A DNA stretch of 7,538 nucleotides from Allocoprobacillus merdigallinarum (GTDB lineage: Bacteria; Bacillota_I; Bacilli_A; Erysipelotrichales; Coprobacillaceae), in the NCBI GenBank assembly GCA_019117525.1, contig DWZO01000046.1, positions 1-7,538 of the forward strand, given 5' to 3'. The notes beneath the pieces are model-generated. The model searched no databases. It was not told where the DNA came from and worked only from the letters and a program-made list of their open reading frames with translations. The translations under genes were made by a program, and so were the position numbers. Positions 6,164 to 7,538 of the stretch are shown here, one piece after another (the stretch's first letter is position 1; each line of letters starts with the position of its first letter).

Positions 6164-6212
6164 TTGTTTATTTAAAAAAATATGTTAAAATAAAGAAAAG
6201 AATCAAAGGAGG
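6164..6212 (+). promoter_or_regulatory. Extended -10 promoter and ribosome binding site of the DJ-1-family gene
   Basis: TTGTTT (6164-6169) and TAAAAT (6186-6191) are separated by 16 bases, and TGT directly before the -10 box makes it an extended -10. AAAGGAGG (6205-6212) follows. Its spacing decides the start: the ATG at 6214 is one base away, too close, while the ATG at 6220 is 7 bases away. Confidence 0.65.
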
Positions 6213-6219
6213 AATGAAG

Positions 6220-6765
6220 ATGAAAGCAGCTGTTTTATTTAAAGATGGTTTTGAAGAATTAGAAGCATTAAGTGTTGTTGATGTGTTAAGAAGAGCACAA
6301 TTGACATGTCTAATGGTTGGAATGGATGCAATGAGTGTTAAAAGTTCACATGGTATAGAAGTCAAAATGGATCAGTTGTTTGATGAAAGTGTTTATGATG
6401 TGGATATTGTTGTTTTACCTGGTGGTTTACCTGGAGCGACATCTCTTCGTGATGATCAAAGAGTGATAGATATTTTAAAAAGTTTTAATGAACAGGGAAA
6501 ATGGATTGGAGCCATTTGTGCAGGGCCTATTTCATTAGAAAAAGCCAATGTCATAAGCAATAAAAAATTCACTTGTTATCCAGGATTTGAAAAAGAAATT
6601 CCTTCAGGGATTTATCAGGATGTATTAGTATGTTGTGATCAGAATATGATTACAGGACGTGGACCTGCCGCTGCTTTGGAATTTGCCTATACAATCTTAG
6701 AAAAATTAGGACAGCCTTCAAAAGATATTCGTGAAGGTATGCAGTATCATTATTTAGTAAAGTAA
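6220..6765 (+). CDS. DJ-1/PfpI (ThiJ/YajL-like) family protein
   Basis: The product has 181 residues, the usual single-domain length of the DJ-1 subgroup. FKDGFEELEALSVVDVLRRA (8-27) matches the N-terminal DJ-1 block, with Glu15 in the position of the conserved acid near the reactive cysteine. VLPGGLPGA (65-73) precedes the nucleophile elbow AICAGP with Cys100, equivalent to human DJ-1 Cys106. TGRGPAAALEFA (145-156) is also typical. The position near DJ-1 His126 reads CYPG, so Tyr120 replaces histidine. Other cysteines are at 30, 119, 138 and 139. The family includes redox sensors, chaperones and debated glyoxalase or deglycase activities, so only a cytoplasmic stress-related role can be suggested. 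The ATG at 6220 is chosen over 6214 by ribosome binding site spacing. The gene is monocistronic and convergent with the pyrophosphatase-like gene. Confidence 0.93.
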   Translation: MKAAVLFKDGFEELEALSVVDVLRRAQLTCLMVGMDAMSVKSSHGIEVKMDQLFDESVYDVDIVVLPGGLPGATSLRDDQRVIDILKSFNEQGKWIGAICAGPISLEKANVISNKKFTCYPGFEKEIPSGIYQDVLVCCDQNMITGRGPAAALEFAYTILEKLGQPSKDIREGMQYHYLVK

Positions 6766-6793
6766 AAACGACTTCTCTCATAGAAAGTCGTTA
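6764..6793 (-). terminator. Terminator between the DJ-1-family and pyrophosphatase-like genes
   Basis: AACGACTT (6767-6774) and AAGTCGTT (6785-6792) form an 8-bp stem around a 10-base loop. On the minus strand it is followed by a T run (6768-6764), giving a good leftward terminator that starts inside the stop codon at 6793-6791. On the plus strand only TTAG follows, so it would be weaker for the DJ-1-family gene, although no other terminator for that gene is seen. Confidence 0.8.
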
Positions 6794-7120
6794 GAAATGT
6801 GAAATCATCATTTCAATTTCATATTCAAAGAATTGTTCTTGGAAATAGACATATTGTTCTATTTCTTTTTTTGTATAGGTTTTTGATATAGGAGCAATAA
6901 CCCATTTATCTTCATTATCATTGAAACGATGAATAATGGCAATGACTTTTCCTGTAAAATGAGATAAAGGTATATCAACACCAATAACATAGGCATCTTG
7001 ATATTCTCCATCACCACCTATGATTCCTTCAATGTATCCATAGTTAATAGGGTAATATAGATTTTTATGTTGAGGGTGAAAACTACCCATAGGACGATCA
7101 ATAGTCACGGTAACTTGCAT
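6791..7120 (-). CDS. Short family I inorganic pyrophosphatase-like protein
   Basis: The product has 109 residues. It resembles the core of family I soluble pyrophosphatases, which hydrolyse pyrophosphate to phosphate using Mg2+. YPINYGYIEG (23-32) matches the pyrophosphatase strand before the metal site, and DGEYQD (37-42) parallels the D-G-D-x-x-D signature, with Glu39 in place of the middle Asp. HRFNDNEDKWVIAP (64-77) parallels the D-x4-D-x-K segment. At 109 residues it is well below the ~175 of typical enzymes, and the C-terminal Tyr-Lys substrate-binding region is not recognisable. Short proteins of this type are annotated as inorganic diphosphatase in Firmicutes, but activity should not be assumed. 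The ATG at 7120 lies two bases after the stop of the acetyltransferase gene with no clear ribosome binding site, suggesting coupled translation. Starting there retains the MQVTVTIDRP opening, which looks native. Confidence 0.85.
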   Translation of the reverse strand: MQVTVTIDRPMGSFHPQHKNLYYPINYGYIEGIIGGDGEYQDAYVIGVDIPLSHFTGKVIAIIHRFNDNEDKWVIAPISKTYTKKEIEQYVYFQEQFFEYEIEMMISHF

Positions 7121-7122
7121 AT

Positions 7123-7538
7123 TTATTCTATAAATGAGCGACTGATAATCGCAAATTCATCTTGACTGGCAAGATGTTTCTTTTCCATTTTTTCTAAGGA
7201 ATCATCAAAAGCTTTCGCAACTTGTGGGTCAAATGCCATAGCTGGGCTTTCATAATAAGTCCATGAGTGATGATCTAAAACATGAGGAACTAAAGTTTTC
7301 ACCAGCAATGCTGTTGGGTATTTTCCATTTGCCAGACTGACATGAAAATCTTTACAGCTTTGAAATCCTAAACGAACATAAGTTCCAGGATTGCCTAAAA
7401 TGACAATAGTATCATATCCAAGCTGATAGGCTTCTTTCATGGAGTGTTCAATCAGTCTTTTTCCATAACCCTGTTGTTGATATTCAAGTAAAATGCAGAC
7501 AGGACCAAAAGTGAGAACAACTTTTTCATTTTTATTTT
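7123..7538 (-). CDS. GNAT family N-acetyltransferase (C-terminal part)
   Basis: The frame stays open to the right edge, so only the last 137 residues are seen and the start lies outside; the internal ATG at 7440 would cut the domain in half. The acetyl-CoA binding motif A, Q-x-x-G-x-G, is visible as QQQGYGKRL at about residues 21-29 of the visible part, after LTFGPVCILLEY. YDTIVILGNPGTYVRLGFQSC is the following beta-strand and motif B region, with GNP and GF as expected. The substrate cannot be predicted; a small molecule is as likely as a protein N-terminus. It forms a leftward operon with the pyrophosphatase-like gene, whose ATG is two bases after this stop (7125-7123). The promoter is outside the window. 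Confidence 0.9.
   Translation of the reverse strand, partial: NKNEKVVLTFGPVCILLEYQQQGYGKRLIEHSMKEAYQLGYDTIVILGNPGTYVRLGFQSCKDFHVSLANGKYPTALLVKTLVPHVLDHHSWTYYESPAMAFDPQVAKAFDDSLEKMEKKHLASQDEFAIISRSFIE

Noticed and set aside
6168..6365. Minus-strand open frame of 65 codons across the DJ-1-family promoter
   Set aside because: It reads antisense through the DJ-1 N-terminal block, the extended -10 promoter and the ribosome binding site, and has no start signals.

Overview
The window is A+T-rich chromosomal DNA of a low-GC Gram-positive bacterium (Bacillota). Strong AGGAGG-type ribosome binding sites, sigma-A-like TATAAT promoters and U-tailed hairpin terminators support this. The protein set (PepT, an M18 aminopeptidase, a DUF2812-like membrane protein, a short pyrophosphatase-like protein) suggests an anaerobic gut Firmicute, perhaps Erysipelotrichia. 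That lineage is inferred from general resemblance and not from a marker gene.

Layout: (1) Bases 1-27 hold the first nine codons of a leftward gene, preceded by a promoter region with three copies of a 10-bp motif. (2) A single leftward gene (360-1412) encodes a three-helix membrane protein with a DUF2812-like N-terminal domain; it has its own promoter and terminator. (3) A leftward peptidase operon, pepT then the M18 aminopeptidase, has a one-base gap between the genes and a terminator at the end. (4) A rightward NfsA-type nitroreductase gene is divergent from pepT and shares a terminator hairpin with the convergent AI-2E-family (UPF0118) membrane protein gene. (5) A rightward DJ-1/PfpI-family gene is divergent from the AI-2E gene and converges on a leftward pair: a GNAT acetyltransferase (cut by the right edge) followed by a 109-residue family I pyrophosphatase-like protein.

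PepT releases the N-terminal residue of tripeptides and the M18 enzyme removes N-terminal residues from peptides, so the two plausibly finish peptide breakdown together. The nitroreductase and the DJ-1-like protein belong to families linked to redox or electrophile metabolism, but nothing in the window ties them together.

This is ordinary, compactly arranged housekeeping DNA. I see no mobile element, CRISPR array, RNA gene, toxin-antitoxin pair or defence system. The parts most worth a second look are regulatory: the triple motif at 59-128, the 19-bp palindrome over the nitroreductase -10 box, and terminator hairpins that start in or directly after stop codons. The DUF2812-like protein and the short pyrophosphatase-like protein are the least understood products.
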